Shown here piece after piece: positions 1 through 12,254 of a DNA stretch of 64,000 nt. The translations under genes and the position numbers were made by a program. The notes under the pieces are model-generated. The model saw nothing but the letters and a program-made list of their open reading frames with translations, did no database searches and was not told where the DNA came from. The stretch is taken from positions 62,001 to 126,000 of the forward strand of contig NZ_CAXIED010000001.1 of assembly GCF_964023145.1 (NCBI RefSeq). Direction: 5' to 3'. Numbering within the stretch: the first letter of the stretch is position 1; the number at the start of each line of letters is the position of its first letter. Source of the stretch: Chlamydia sp. BM-2023 (lineage in GTDB: Bacteria > Chlamydiota > Chlamydiia > Chlamydiales > Chlamydiaceae).

Positions 1-1250
1 TTAACCAAGCATCAGAATCTCGATTTCCTTTTTGTTTATCTACGTCCTACCAGGCTTTAACTAAGCACTTGATTCGCAAGTTTGAAGAAAGTGGTGGAAC
101 AATTCATTGGGGTACACGGCCCGTTACCTTAGTAGATAATAGTATTTTTATTGAGAGTACGAAAACCTCTCAAAGTTTCGAAAATCGAGAAATTTATAAT
201 CCTAAATGGGTTATCGCCTGCGAAGCAGATAATGATCCTGATATTAAAGACCTTTTCAAAACACAGATAAAATTACGCAAGTATGTAAAAGACGTTCTCT
301 TTGTTCATTGTGATGAAGGAGAACCTTTTGAAGAGAGCCATGTTCATTTAGTTCCTAGTTCAAAAAGTTTTCTAAACTTCGTATTTTATAATCATGAAAA
401 AGGTTCGAAACAGCTGTGTTTAACTAATAGTTCTTACCCCCTTCCGGTAAAATTCCAGCAAAAGTTACTTTATAACTATAAGCTTGCTGTTGCGGATGAG
501 CACTACCGTATCAGGTCTATTTTTCATCAGTATCCTTCCGACCATAACAACTTTCTTTTTGTTGGTAATTTAGCTAACAATTTGAATTTTTCTTATCTTA
601 CAGGGATAAATACTAACATTCATGCAGCTTTTAATTTAACTTGGAAGCTAATTCCTGTAGTGAAGAAGGCCGCCTCCAAGTACCTGATAACCGCTAAAGA
701 AAACGAGAGTGGTAATATACTTCCTCGTCTTAGTGAAAAAAGACAGAGACGTGCTAAAAAACTGTTATTTTCCAATCTATATGCTCCAGCTCTGATGTAT
801 TATTTCCTGAAGGGCTGCCGTCAATTAGATGTTGCCGGAGGAGAATATTACTATCCCCCTCACAAGGCATTGAAATATCAAAATAGTGATATTATTAAGA
901 TGTCTTCCCAAGATAAAGAGATCCGTGGTCCGGGTCCGGGAATGCGTGCTGTTAATGTCCAACTTGAGAACGGGAATTATTTATTAGATCCTTTAAAAAG
1001 CACCAAGCACCTCTTAATTTTCTTTAAAGATCGTACTGAACTAGAGCAAGCCCTTAGAGAAGAATACGGTGATTGGTTAGAAGTTGTCGTGAATAAAGAT
1101 CCTAAAGTTTCTAGTCTTTATCATGCTAACCAGGATTCATTATTTATCATTCGTCCTGATTACTATATTGGATATAGAACTCACAAGTTCAAGTTACATG
1201 AACTCATTTCCTATCTTTTAAGAATATTTGCCGCTGAGCAAGCTGAGTAA
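1..1250 (+). CDS. FAD-dependent monooxygenase-like protein (CT148/MhpA type), 5'-truncated by window edge
   Basis: The frame is open from base 3 to the TAA at 1248-1250, so the first in-frame TTG at 69 is not the start and the gene begins outside the window. It resembles the C-terminal part of phenol-hydroxylase-type FAD monooxygenases. The segment FVGNLANN...GINTNIHAAFNLTWKL lies where the family has its second FAD motif (GDAAH...GxGxNxGxxDAxNLxWKL), and WVIACEAD lies where it has CDGxRS. Both motifs are degenerate: the GD aspartate is replaced by Asn, so FAD binding may be weakened or altered. In C. trachomatis the homologous gene (CT148, called mhpA) also sits next to the CT147-ligA-pkn1 group, which supports the call. 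The substrate is unknown. It is convergent with the next gene across a shared terminator. Confidence 0.7.
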   Translation, partial: NQASESRFPFCLSTSYQALTKHLIRKFEESGGTIHWGTRPVTLVDNSIFIESTKTSQSFENREIYNPKWVIACEADNDPDIKDLFKTQIKLRKYVKDVLFVHCDEGEPFEESHVHLVPSSKSFLNFVFYNHEKGSKQLCLTNSSYPLPVKFQQKLLYNYKLAVADEHYRIRSIFHQYPSDHNNFLFVGNLANNLNFSYLTGINTNIHAAFNLTWKLIPVVKKAASKYLITAKENESGNILPRLSEKRQRRAKKLLFSNLYAPALMYYFLKGCRQLDVAGGEYYYPPHKALKYQNSDIIKMSSQDKEIRGPGPGMRAVNVQLENGNYLLDPLKSTKHLLIFFKDRTELEQALREEYGDWLEVVVNKDPKVSSLYHANQDSLFIIRPDYYIGYRTHKFKLHELISYLLRIFAAEQAE

Positions 1251-1252
1251 AG

Positions 1253-1284
1253 CTGTAGCTGAAATATTTTCAGCTACAGTTTCT
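1253..1284. terminator. Intrinsic terminator between convergent genes
   Basis: A perfect 11-bp stem, CTGTAGCTGAA / TTCAGCTACAG, around a 5-base loop (atatt), starts 3 bases after the stop of the monooxygenase gene and is followed by a T-rich run (TTTCTTC). It lies between two convergent stop codons and can serve the + gene directly. On the minus strand it is less U-rich. Confidence 0.8.
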
Positions 1285-1293
1285 TCTACCTTT

Positions 1294-4200
1294 TTAGGGC
1301 GCATTTCTTCGTATATTTAACCCATCTTGAAGTCTTGCTTTTTCAGCAGTAAGTAGGGTTTTCCTTGCATTTAGCTCTTCAAGTTTTTGAGCAAGAAGGT
1401 TCAATTCTTCTTCCCACTTATCTTGAGCTCCCGCGAACATCTTATCTTTCTCTTCGACTACACTTCCCGCCATTAACAAGCGCTTTTCCATATCCTGAAT
1501 ATTTTGCACCTTTTCCGTAGCAATTAGGGACTGGGTTTTATATTGCTTCATCATGCGAAGTAAGATGTGTTCAGGGAGATTCACAAGCTTAGAGTAAACA
1601 TCTCGTAGTTGTTCCTGTCCTTGAGAATCTGAACTTTCTGAGGAGTGAATACTCTCCATTAGACAGCGAAATACCTCTCTATTTTCCCTTTTGGAGATTT
1701 TCCTATCAATCCACTTGTCGATGCGCTGAAGAGCAAAGGAACAAAGATTTTGAAACCCTATCAAAGTATTGATAGCTACAATCTCTTGAAGACCATGTTC
1801 TTCTCGTATCATTTGCGCGCTTCTTAGAAACTCTTCATTTCCTAATAACTGTCCGTACGCTAAGGGTGTTAGCTGTTTGTGCTGCTCTAAATAAGCGGAG
1901 AGCTTTCTTTGTGCTTTCTTGTATTCTTCTTGTGTTACTGCATCTCCAGCGTCTAACTTAGCTTTCACTACTTGTATAGCACCTAAAGCTTCTATAGCCA
2001 TGGCCCTTCCGCTTCCTGGCACTGTAGAGTAGGCGAACTTTACAAAAGGAGTAAGAGTAGAAAGCCCTAAATACTCTAACATCTTCTTACGATTTTCTAC
2101 TTCTCTTTCTGCTATGGCAGCTTGTTCTCCACCTTGAGGCAGAACAGCTTCGCCCCCTTTTAAACCGGAAAGTTGCTCGGAGCGTAGCCGATCAAATCTG
2201 ATTTCATTTCTTCCTAAACACGCGGATACTTCTAAAACATCTTTTAGGGAGGATAACTGACCTTTTTGCGCAAAATTGCTAATAATAAAGTCAAAGTTCC
2301 GCTTCGCTTGTTGTCTCTCATCATGAGATAAGCTTGAATCATAAACTTTCGAGATCATGTTCTGGAGACTCTCTACAGCTATAGCGACTTCTTGCTTCTG
2401 TGCTGGCTCAGAAGTTTTTTGAGACAGTACCTGAGATAAAAGATTCGCGGCAGTTTGATTTTCTACCATCTGCTTTTCTAAGTCAGGAAGGGCTGCTTTA
2501 TTGTCTTCTAGCTGACTCTTCAGTTGATCACGATAAGCCCTCTGTTGTAGATAACGAGACTTCTCCATATCAAAGCGCATGCGATGGCTTATTATCATAT
2601 TTTCTTCAGCTTCTATATTCGCTATTTCAGCTACCACTCCATCTAAACGCTGCTGAATAGCCGGCATATTCGCTATTCTTTGCGCCTCTTCGGGAGAGAT
2701 TACCTGCTCTGCAGCAGGTGCTGGAGGCTGTACGGCCGGAGCTGGAGGAGCTCCTGGAGCATCTTCTTGAGCTGCTCTCGCAGTTCTTTCCTCTGCTTGC
2801 TTACGCTCTACAATAACTTCTAGTTTTTCGGGACCAAAACGCTTCTTAATTCTTTTATCGAGCTCCTTGGAATAACCTTTGAGCAGCTTTTTCGTACTCT
2901 TAAAGTCACTTCCCTGTTTATCCGTAGGAGAAGCATCTAAATCTTTAATTACTTCCCTGGCCCAGCTTTGTTCATATCCTTCGAGATTTAAGACATCCTG
3001 AAGCTGCCCAAGACGCTGAAGATCAGGATTATCAAATTCTGAAGTGAGAATCTTCGAAGATGGGAGAAATTCCTTAGCTAAAGTTGCTGCGCGCACGTCG
3101 AAGGTCTTCTTCTCAATAATACGGTTAAAGAACAAAGGAAGAATCTGTAAAACAAGCGCTGCGGCTGCAAGACCCACTGGCAACCATGTCATCTGTAATG
3201 ACATCAATGCCAAGCCAACAACCAGGAGGACCAATCCAGTAATCCCCATGACAATAGTTTGTCCCATGTTCCACTTGTTAGCCATCTTTTGAACTTCTTT
3301 TAAGAAGCTATCTAAATCCTTATTACGCGCTTGCCATCCGCTCCAAGCTACTTTTTGAGCAGCACTAACTGTTTGAGCTGCGCTGTCAGGAGCCTCTCCC
3401 GTTGCAGAAGCTTGTAACCCTTCAGTAGAAGATGATAACAACGCTTCTAAATCTGCTAACTTCGTAGAGTTACCATCTTGCATTGCTGTAAACAGCTCGT
3501 TAGATGTTCGTGTTATCTCTTCAACGACAAGCTGCTTTGGATCCTGTATGGATTGTTCAAAACTCATCATACCCTGAATGATAGCTTCTAGCTGTGCAAT
3601 ACCATGATTAAGAAGCTCACCTGTATCCTGAGCAGGACGTGTTTCCTGAATTGCTTTGACAAGTTCCGCTTCTTTCGTCTTAGTTTTATCACTTAACGCG
3701 GATTCTTTATTTGTTAGAGCCTGTAGCAACATCCTTGCTCCTGTGGCTCCCTGACCTTGAACTCTATTTGCAGCTGCTTGACATGCTGGAAGAATACTAT
3801 CCAATTCACCTATCAAAGCGATGTATTCCTGAGCCCACTCTTTGATTTGTTCTTCGTTAGGAAGAACATCATCACCGCCAAGCTCAGCGAAGTACGCCCC
3901 TAAAGTGTCACGACAATTGCTTATAAAATCGTTTAATTCACGATCTGTAGCTTGAGAGCTATTTAACTTATCAATCTTAGCATCTATATTGGCATAGCTC
4001 TCAGAAAAATCTTTCATGAGCACTCGAGACAACTTCAAAGATTTAAATCTTTCGTATTTCACACTCCAGTTAGCAACGTATGTCCGAATCTCATCAAGAT
4101 ATGCCACGATTTCTGCTTTTTCCTTGAGGATCTCCTCAACAGGCTTTCCAGATATCGCTCCCCAATTATCTCCATTAACTAGAGATGATAACTGATCTAT

Positions 4201-5709
4201 AGCGCCTAAAATTCTAATACGTTGATTATCGGGATGCCTTTGGACCGCATTTTCCATATCTTCCCGAACGAACCTGCCTAGTTGTATACTCATATGAATT
4301 TTATCAAAAAGCACACTCATATTCCCGAGGCTTACCAAATACTGTAGGAAATCCTTCTGTGTTTGCTCAAATAAAGCCCTAGGACTTGTTGCAGTGGTGC
4401 CACCTAATTCTAAGTAAACTGTTTCAAGAATCCGATTCATAGAACGACAAATATCGTTTTTCTTTGCATTTACTGCTGCGGCATTTCCAGCTTGATGTTC
4501 CTGTACTAGTTCTTTGAGCTTTCCAAGAATACTTCGTACTTGCTCCAATTTCTCAGCATCAACCCCCTCATGAGTGTTAAGCTTATGAGCATTGCTTATA
4601 ATCTTCTTATAAAGTTGCGTTAAGCCGGGCTCCTCGACAAACTGAATAACATCTCCCTGCCAATTTTCAAAAGCTACTGCCCACGATGCCGACAAGGTAG
4701 TATTTACATGATTCTTAAGCTTTGAAAATATATTTAAGGAAAGATCTATAGTTGCTGTTCCCTGAGATAAATAGAGGCGCGTGGCTGGAGAAAAATTCGC
4801 TGTCCATGAGGAAAAAGTCTGACTGTGTAAGAAAGTTCGCTCATACTTGTCTATAGATTGCCGTATATCTAAGCCTACCTTACCGCCAAATCCGCAGATC
4901 CCCATTAGGGACTGTGCGAGACCTATAAGATCCATCTGAGGAAGCATTTTTGGAATGTCCATCCCTGTTTCTTGTAGGGCGGAGTTGGAAATGGTGCGTA
5001 AAGCTGCATATGCAGAGTTATTTTTTAACAACTCCGTCTTTGCGTTTAGGACCTCTGAAACTCGCTTTTGCCAAGATGCTTCATTAGCACTTCCTATCCC
5101 TAAAAGGGCATCACATTGATAACGGGAATTCATTTCCCCGGATAAGTCTAACTTCTGATCTAAAGCGGCTCCCCCATCATAAGGAATCTGATTCAAATCG
5201 GGTCGTAGCTGAGCTAACATCTTCTGTTTAAAGGATTCTTTCTTAGGAATCTGAATATTATACTTAGCTAGTGTAGAGTCCTTTAAACCTGGGAAACGGC
5301 GAAGCAACTGCTTATGATATACCTGGAGAGAACGATATTTTAAGCGGATTTCCTGACAACGAGCTTTTAGTTTATTCCCAATAGCTCCGAATATTAAAGA
5401 TGCTCCTAAGGAAATAACTATGGGGACCCATATTGACACCCCAAAAACCATGCAGACAGGAAGAATAAATAGCACCGCCATCCCAACTATTGTTAGAACA
5501 ATCAGAGCGATTTTATACAAACGCATCTTCTTAAGATCCGTCTGTTCCATAGAGGACAGTTCATTTTCTACGGAGTCTAAAAGAGCTTGCTGCGTAGTAA
5601 ATGAAGTACGGGTTCCTACAGCCTCAGGACTCAAGCTTGACAACGCTCCGTTTGGAGGAACCCCTCCGGGAAATTGATTAGCATCCCCATTAGCCAATAA
5701 AACAGACAC
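1294..5709 (-). CDS. CT147-like giant inclusion/membrane protein with coiled coils
   Basis: A very large protein (about 1,471 aa) with two hydrophobic hairpins: one near residues 65-110 (IALIVLTIVGMAVLF...IVISLGASLIFGAI) and one near 815-863 (TIVMGITGLVLLVVGLAL...LAAAALVLQILPLFF). The long remainder is rich in Glu, Lys, Gln and Leu with coiled-coil character, especially around residues 1010-1130 and the last 100 residues, and there is a Pro/Ala-rich linker (PGAPPAPAVQPPAPA). Its place beside ligA-pkn1 and the CT148 homolog matches CT147 of C. trachomatis, an inclusion-associated protein once likened to EEA1. There is no ATG at the 5' end. I prefer the GTG at 5709 because GAGG lies 6 bases upstream; a TTG at 5721 would add four residues. 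Function (tethering or vesicle interaction) is only inferred. Confidence 0.75.
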   Translation of the reverse strand: MSVLLANGDANQFPGGVPPNGALSSLSPEAVGTRTSFTTQQALLDSVENELSSMEQTDLKKMRLYKIALIVLTIVGMAVLFILPVCMVFGVSIWVPIVISLGASLIFGAIGNKLKARCQEIRLKYRSLQVYHKQLLRRFPGLKDSTLAKYNIQIPKKESFKQKMLAQLRPDLNQIPYDGGAALDQKLDLSGEMNSRYQCDALLGIGSANEASWQKRVSEVLNAKTELLKNNSAYAALRTISNSALQETGMDIPKMLPQMDLIGLAQSLMGICGFGGKVGLDIRQSIDKYERTFLHSQTFSSWTANFSPATRLYLSQGTATIDLSLNIFSKLKNHVNTTLSASWAVAFENWQGDVIQFVEEPGLTQLYKKIISNAHKLNTHEGVDAEKLEQVRSILGKLKELVQEHQAGNAAAVNAKKNDICRSMNRILETVYLELGGTTATSPRALFEQTQKDFLQYLVSLGNMSVLFDKIHMSIQLGRFVREDMENAVQRHPDNQRIRILGAIDQLSSLVNGDNWGAISGKPVEEILKEKAEIVAYLDEIRTYVANWSVKYERFKSLKLSRVLMKDFSESYANIDAKIDKLNSSQATDRELNDFISNCRDTLGAYFAELGGDDVLPNEEQIKEWAQEYIALIGELDSILPACQAAANRVQGQGATGARMLLQALTNKESALSDKTKTKEAELVKAIQETRPAQDTGELLNHGIAQLEAIIQGMMSFEQSIQDPKQLVVEEITRTSNELFTAMQDGNSTKLADLEALLSSSTEGLQASATGEAPDSAAQTVSAAQKVAWSGWQARNKDLDSFLKEVQKMANKWNMGQTIVMGITGLVLLVVGLALMSLQMTWLPVGLAAAALVLQILPLFFNRIIEKKTFDVRAATLAKEFLPSSKILTSEFDNPDLQRLGQLQDVLNLEGYEQSWAREVIKDLDASPTDKQGSDFKSTKKLLKGYSKELDKRIKKRFGPEKLEVIVERKQAEERTARAAQEDAPGAPPAPAVQPPAPAAEQVISPEEAQRIANMPAIQQRLDGVVAEIANIEAEENMIISHRMRFDMEKSRYLQQRAYRDQLKSQLEDNKAALPDLEKQMVENQTAANLLSQVLSQKTSEPAQKQEVAIAVESLQNMISKVYDSSLSHDERQQAKRNFDFIISNFAQKGQLSSLKDVLEVSACLGRNEIRFDRLRSEQLSGLKGGEAVLPQGGEQAAIAEREVENRKKMLEYLGLSTLTPFVKFAYSTVPGSGRAMAIEALGAIQVVKAKLDAGDAVTQEEYKKAQRKLSAYLEQHKQLTPLAYGQLLGNEEFLRSAQMIREEHGLQEIVAINTLIGFQNLCSFALQRIDKWIDRKISKRENREVFRCLMESIHSSESSDSQGQEQLRDVYSKLVNLPEHILLRMMKQYKTQSLIATEKVQNIQDMEKRLLMAGSVVEEKDKMFAGAQDKWEEELNLLAQKLEELNARKTLLTAEKARLQDGLNIRRNAP

Positions 5710-5847
5710 CGGCAACCTCAAAATACAATAATTCTAAAAAACTTTTTAATTTAGATAAATATTATAACCTCAAAAGAATTTATATTAAATAATATAAGAT
5801 GATGAGAAATGAAATCTCGCTTAATTAATAATGAAAGTTAAGAACTT

Positions 5848-9723
<3,876 letters not shown>

Positions 9724-9822
9724 GGGCAAACTCCTAGCCTTTTTTTTTAAATTTTCTATCTTCTGCCTATATTGAGCTAACTATAGTAATGGAAAGTGAT
9801 GTTTGCAATATACAAGAATAAC

Positions 9823-9862
9823 AAAAAAGGACTCATGGAAGATTTTCCTCAAGTCCTTTTTT
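9823..9862. terminator. Bidirectional terminator downstream of the small Inc-like gene
   Basis: AAAAAAGGACT ... AGTCCTTTTTT is an inverted repeat with a second inner stem GGAA/TTCC, giving an A-run and T-run on opposite sides. It can end transcription of the minus-strand gene at 9912-10307 before the pkn1 operon. Confidence 0.75.
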
Positions 9863-9911
9863 GCTGACATCAAATGAAAATCGGAGTTCCTATTACGACT
9901 CTTAACTACAA

Positions 9912-10307
9912 TTAGTTATTAATTTCATCATTATTTACATCTGCTGCAGGCGATTGAGCATTAAGATTTTCATCACTATCTGAAGGAACTTTTCCTACGA
10001 AAGGCTCTTTAGCTATTTTACCGATACCGCATAAACGTAGGATCATAATAACAACCCAGGCTAAAAGGACCATACCTAAGATAATTGTGCACCCCCCTGC
10101 CAGGGCTGCAGGAATCTGGGATATATTTAAAGTTATTATTCCGAGGACTAAAATGGATACAGCAAATATAGCTCCCAGAATAGTAATAACAACCCTGCTA
10201 ATATCTACACACTTACGCTCTTCTCTAAAAGCGGGTATTTTCTCTACAGATAAATTACAGCTACCCAAACCACCAAAAACATCTTTTATATTCTCGATAC
10301 AAGGCAT
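9912..10307 (-). CDS. Small two-TM Inc-like protein (mini-Inc copy 1)
   Basis: 131 aa starting MPCIENIKDVFGGLG. Two adjacent hydrophobic segments (about residues 40-62, VVITILGAIFAVSILVLGII, and 69-91, ALAGGCTIILGMVLLAWVVI) make the bilobed profile typical of chlamydial inclusion membrane proteins, with a polar, acidic C-terminus. The ATG at 10307 has AGAGAGG just upstream; the longer reading to 10370 would add 21 residues with no paralog counterpart. It aligns with the next gene (MSFVANVKEVYGGLG...) along its whole length, so the two are tandem duplicates. Type III secretion to the inclusion membrane is inferred from the family profile; no specific function is known to me. Confidence 0.7.
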   Translation of the reverse strand: MPCIENIKDVFGGLGSCNLSVEKIPAFREERKCVDISRVVITILGAIFAVSILVLGIITLNISQIPAALAGGCTIILGMVLLAWVVIMILRLCGIGKIAKEPFVGKVPSDSDENLNAQSPAADVNNDEINN

Positions 10308-10423
10308 GACAACCTCTCTATTTTTGATAAGTATTAGAGATAATGTATAGATTACATTTACAGGATTCAATCAGAGATTTGCACATCATTGTGCAATATG
10401 AATAAAAGGAGGAATTTTACTGA

Positions 10424-10486
10424 GGCAACCTTACCTCAAGAAAATTTTCATTTTAAAGAAAGTTATTTCTTTTGTAAGGTCGCCTT
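10424..10486. repeat. Inverted repeat between mini-Inc genes, possible terminator
   Basis: AGGCAACCTTAC (10424-10435) pairs with GTAAGGTCGCCTT (10474-10486) with one mismatch, and a smaller AAAGAAA..TTTCTTT stem lies in the loop. It lies downstream of the minus-strand gene at 10592-10978. No strong T-run follows, so its role as terminator is uncertain. Confidence 0.45.
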
Positions 10487-10591
10487 CAAAAGAAGTCTTT
10501 TATGAAGGTTATCACAAAAGATTCTTAGTTTTGACTTTGTTGAACAACTACATACTGTATTGTTCTAGAAACAGTGGAAAGCACTCAAATT

Positions 10592-10978
10592 TTAAGAATC
10601 CGAGACACTTTGTACCGATCCAGCTCTACTCCTAGACCCGACTTCAACAGCTTGCTGAGCGGTTGCAGCTTCTTCTACTACTCCAGCTGTACCACGTTTC
10701 TCAAACAAACGTTTCATCACAATAATAGACCAAGCAAGACCTATTCCTGCAAGTGCTATAGTAGCAAGACCAGTAATAATAGCAAGTCCTCCTGTAGAGC
10801 AGGCTACACAACCCATAATTAAAGCAGCGATGGCAACCACAGCAACTAAAATAGCTAATACTGTTTTAGAAACACTTGAGCAAACTCTGTGTTTGCTAAA
10901 TCCCGGAATCGCTTCCTGCGAGAAATCGACTCGTCCTAAACCACCATAAACTTCTTTTACATTTGCCACGAAACTCAT
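10592..10978 (-). CDS. Small two-TM Inc-like protein (mini-Inc copy 2)
   Basis: 128 aa, MSFVANVKEVYGGLG at the N-terminus, then TM segments at about residues 39-61 (TVLAILVAVVAIAALIMGCVAC) and 65-88 (GLAIITGLATIALAGIGLAWSII), then a polar Ala/Ser/Arg tail. The start ATG has GGAG six bases upstream. It shares the V-K/N-x-V-F/Y-GGLG opening and the spacing of the hydrophobic hairpin with the genes on either side, so the three form a diverged tandem family. The bilobed hydrophobic domain fits an inclusion membrane protein. It may be transcribed alone, since inverted repeats and gaps of about 280-320 bases separate it from its neighbours. Confidence 0.7.
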   Translation of the reverse strand: MSFVANVKEVYGGLGRVDFSQEAIPGFSKHRVCSSVSKTVLAILVAVVAIAALIMGCVACSTGGLAIITGLATIALAGIGLAWSIIVMKRLFEKRGTAGVVEEAATAQQAVEVGSRSRAGSVQSVSDS

Positions 10979-11300
10979 AAGAATCTCCTAATTTATCAAT
11001 ATCAAGGGGGATAGTATAGTAAACTTGCTTTAAAGTATATCAAAACAAATTTAGATTAAATCACTTGCTTGTTTGCTTACAACCATACTACGGGGCATTC
11101 GTTAAAAAACAATAGAGCAAAAACCGCAAAAATTAATTATATTATTTTTTTGAATTTACAACAAACAAAGGTGCTCGGGAGGGCCTTCTGGGCAGGATTT
11201 AAAAAGGCCGGTTATAACCCCTTAGGGCTATAAGCGGCCTAATTAAAATTCATTTCAAGACTAGTTTCTTGAATTAAAGAAAGAGAGGATACAACCTGAG
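10979..11300. other. Intergenic stretch between mini-Inc copies 2 and 3
   Basis: About 320 bases without a supported gene. It holds the strong terminator at 11202-11241 for the upstream minus gene and an AT-rich region (about 11040-11160) that should contain the promoter of the gene at 10592-10978. I could not fix -10/-35 boxes with confidence. Confidence 0.5.
11202..11241 (-). terminator. Strong intrinsic terminator of mini-Inc copy 3
   Basis: On the minus strand a long stem (TTAGGCCGCTTATAGCC pairing with GGTTATAACCGGCC, a few mismatches) around ctaagg is followed by CTTTTT. It lies about 60 bases after the stop of the gene at 11301-11606. Confidence 0.85.
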
Positions 11301-11606
11301 CTATTGTTGTATTTTCTTTCCATGGCAACTAGCGAATAGGCCATAAGACCAGAAGGAAGCTAGTGCAAGTAGAATTATGGCTAACAGAATAGATGCGCCT
11401 CCAGCCAATGACATTGCTAGAAACGTTGCGGCTGTACAGACTCCGATACCACAAATTAATGCTCCCAAACCAAGAACAAGAGCTAGAAGGACAGTAATAA
11501 CTCGGGTAACATTCACTGATATTTTTTCGCTTACTAGATGGCGTTTGGTAAAACCGCTACAACCCAATCCATCTCTAATTTCTGACATTACTCGTCCACA
11601 GGACAT
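11301..11606 (-). CDS. Small two-TM Inc-like protein (mini-Inc copy 3)
   Basis: 101 aa starting MSCGRVMSEIRDGLGC. Two hydrophobic segments, about residues 34-57 (VITVLLALVLGLGALICGIGVC) and 63-88 (FLAMSLAGGASILLAIILLALASFW), fill most of the protein, leaving a short basic tail (CHGKKIQQ). The ATG at 11606 has GAGG six bases upstream; an in-frame start at 11633 lacks support. The opening (V-M-S-E-I-R-D-GLG) lines up with VKEVYGGLG and IKDVFGGLG of the two downstream genes, marking it as a third, shorter copy. Probably an inclusion membrane protein; function unknown. Confidence 0.65.
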   Translation of the reverse strand: MSCGRVMSEIRDGLGCSGFTKRHLVSEKISVNVTRVITVLLALVLGLGALICGIGVCTAATFLAMSLAGGASILLAIILLALASFWSYGLFASCHGKKIQQ

Positions 11607-11710
11607 AAAACACCTCAATATATGAATAAACAAACTGGCAAACTAAGGTCTTCCTCTTATATCTAGAAAGCGGAAGAGCAAGGGTTCTTCATTATAGTTA
11701 AGAAGAACGA

Positions 11711-11735
11711 GAGTTGTTTGTTAGAAACAACTCTT
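11711..11735. terminator. Stem-loop after the gene at 11744-12172
   Basis: AGAGTTGTTT / AAACAACTCT is a perfect 10-bp stem with a 5-base loop, 9 bases past the stop of the minus-strand gene. The following minus-strand bases (cgttcttctt) are pyrimidine-rich but not a clean T-run. Confidence 0.6.
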
Positions 11736-11743
11736 ATCTGTTA

Positions 11744-12172
11744 TTAATTACTAGGCGTTTGGAGTGGTGCGAAAGAAACGCTTTTCTTTTCTGCTTTCTT
11801 TGCTGCGAGGGCACCCTTTAACTCAAAAGCAAAGTTTGTCCAACGTAAAGCATGACTTCTCCAGCTCCTATCAATCCTGAGCTCACTTTGCCGCAAAAAT
11901 GCAGAGGTAACAGCAAAAGTCAAAAGTGCGGCTCCCAAAGCAAAGCCTGTTGGAACCAACCAAACACTAGAGGCTGAGGCTATAACACCTATAGCAAGAG
12001 CAACGGAAACAGCAAAGCAAGCCGATCCTAAGATTGCAGCTACAATTTCTATAATAAATCTGTATCCGTTTACTAATCTTAAGTTACTCCCCTCTGTTGT
12101 AAGACTATGGTATCTCGATTCAATACTCTCCGTACTGAGCTGAGGAGGCTCTCGATTTACAGTTAAGCTCAT
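11744..12172 (-). CDS. Two-TM Inc-like hypothetical protein
   Basis: 142 aa. A polar N-terminus of about 37 residues precedes two hydrophobic stretches (about 38-64, FIIEIVAAILGSACFAVSVALAIGVI, and 70-92, VWLVPTGFALGAALLTFAVTS), then a basic C-terminal region (RQSELRIDRSWRSHALRW...KKAEKKSVSF). The layout is that of a chlamydial inclusion membrane protein, but the sequence does not align clearly with the three mini-Inc proteins next to it. It is separated from both neighbours by stem-loops, so it is probably a single-gene unit. I do not recognise a named ortholog. Confidence 0.6.
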   Translation of the reverse strand: MSLTVNREPPQLSTESIESRYHSLTTEGSNLRLVNGYRFIIEIVAAILGSACFAVSVALAIGVIASASSVWLVPTGFALGAALLTFAVTSAFLRQSELRIDRSWRSHALRWTNFAFELKGALAAKKAEKKSVSFAPLQTPSN

Positions 12173-12230
12173 AAAAACTTAGCGCCATTTAAAAAAATAC
12201 AAATAAGTATACAAGAAATGAGCTTTAACC

Positions 12231-12254
12231 TCAATAAATCAAGTTGTTAAAGCT
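12231..12254. terminator. Inverted repeat at the end of the TPR gene
   Basis: AGCTTTAAC (12231-12239) and GTTAAAGCT (12246-12254) form a 9-bp stem with a 6-base loop that overlaps the stop codon of the minus-strand gene at 12253. Position suggests a terminator, but the U-run is poor. Confidence 0.45.
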
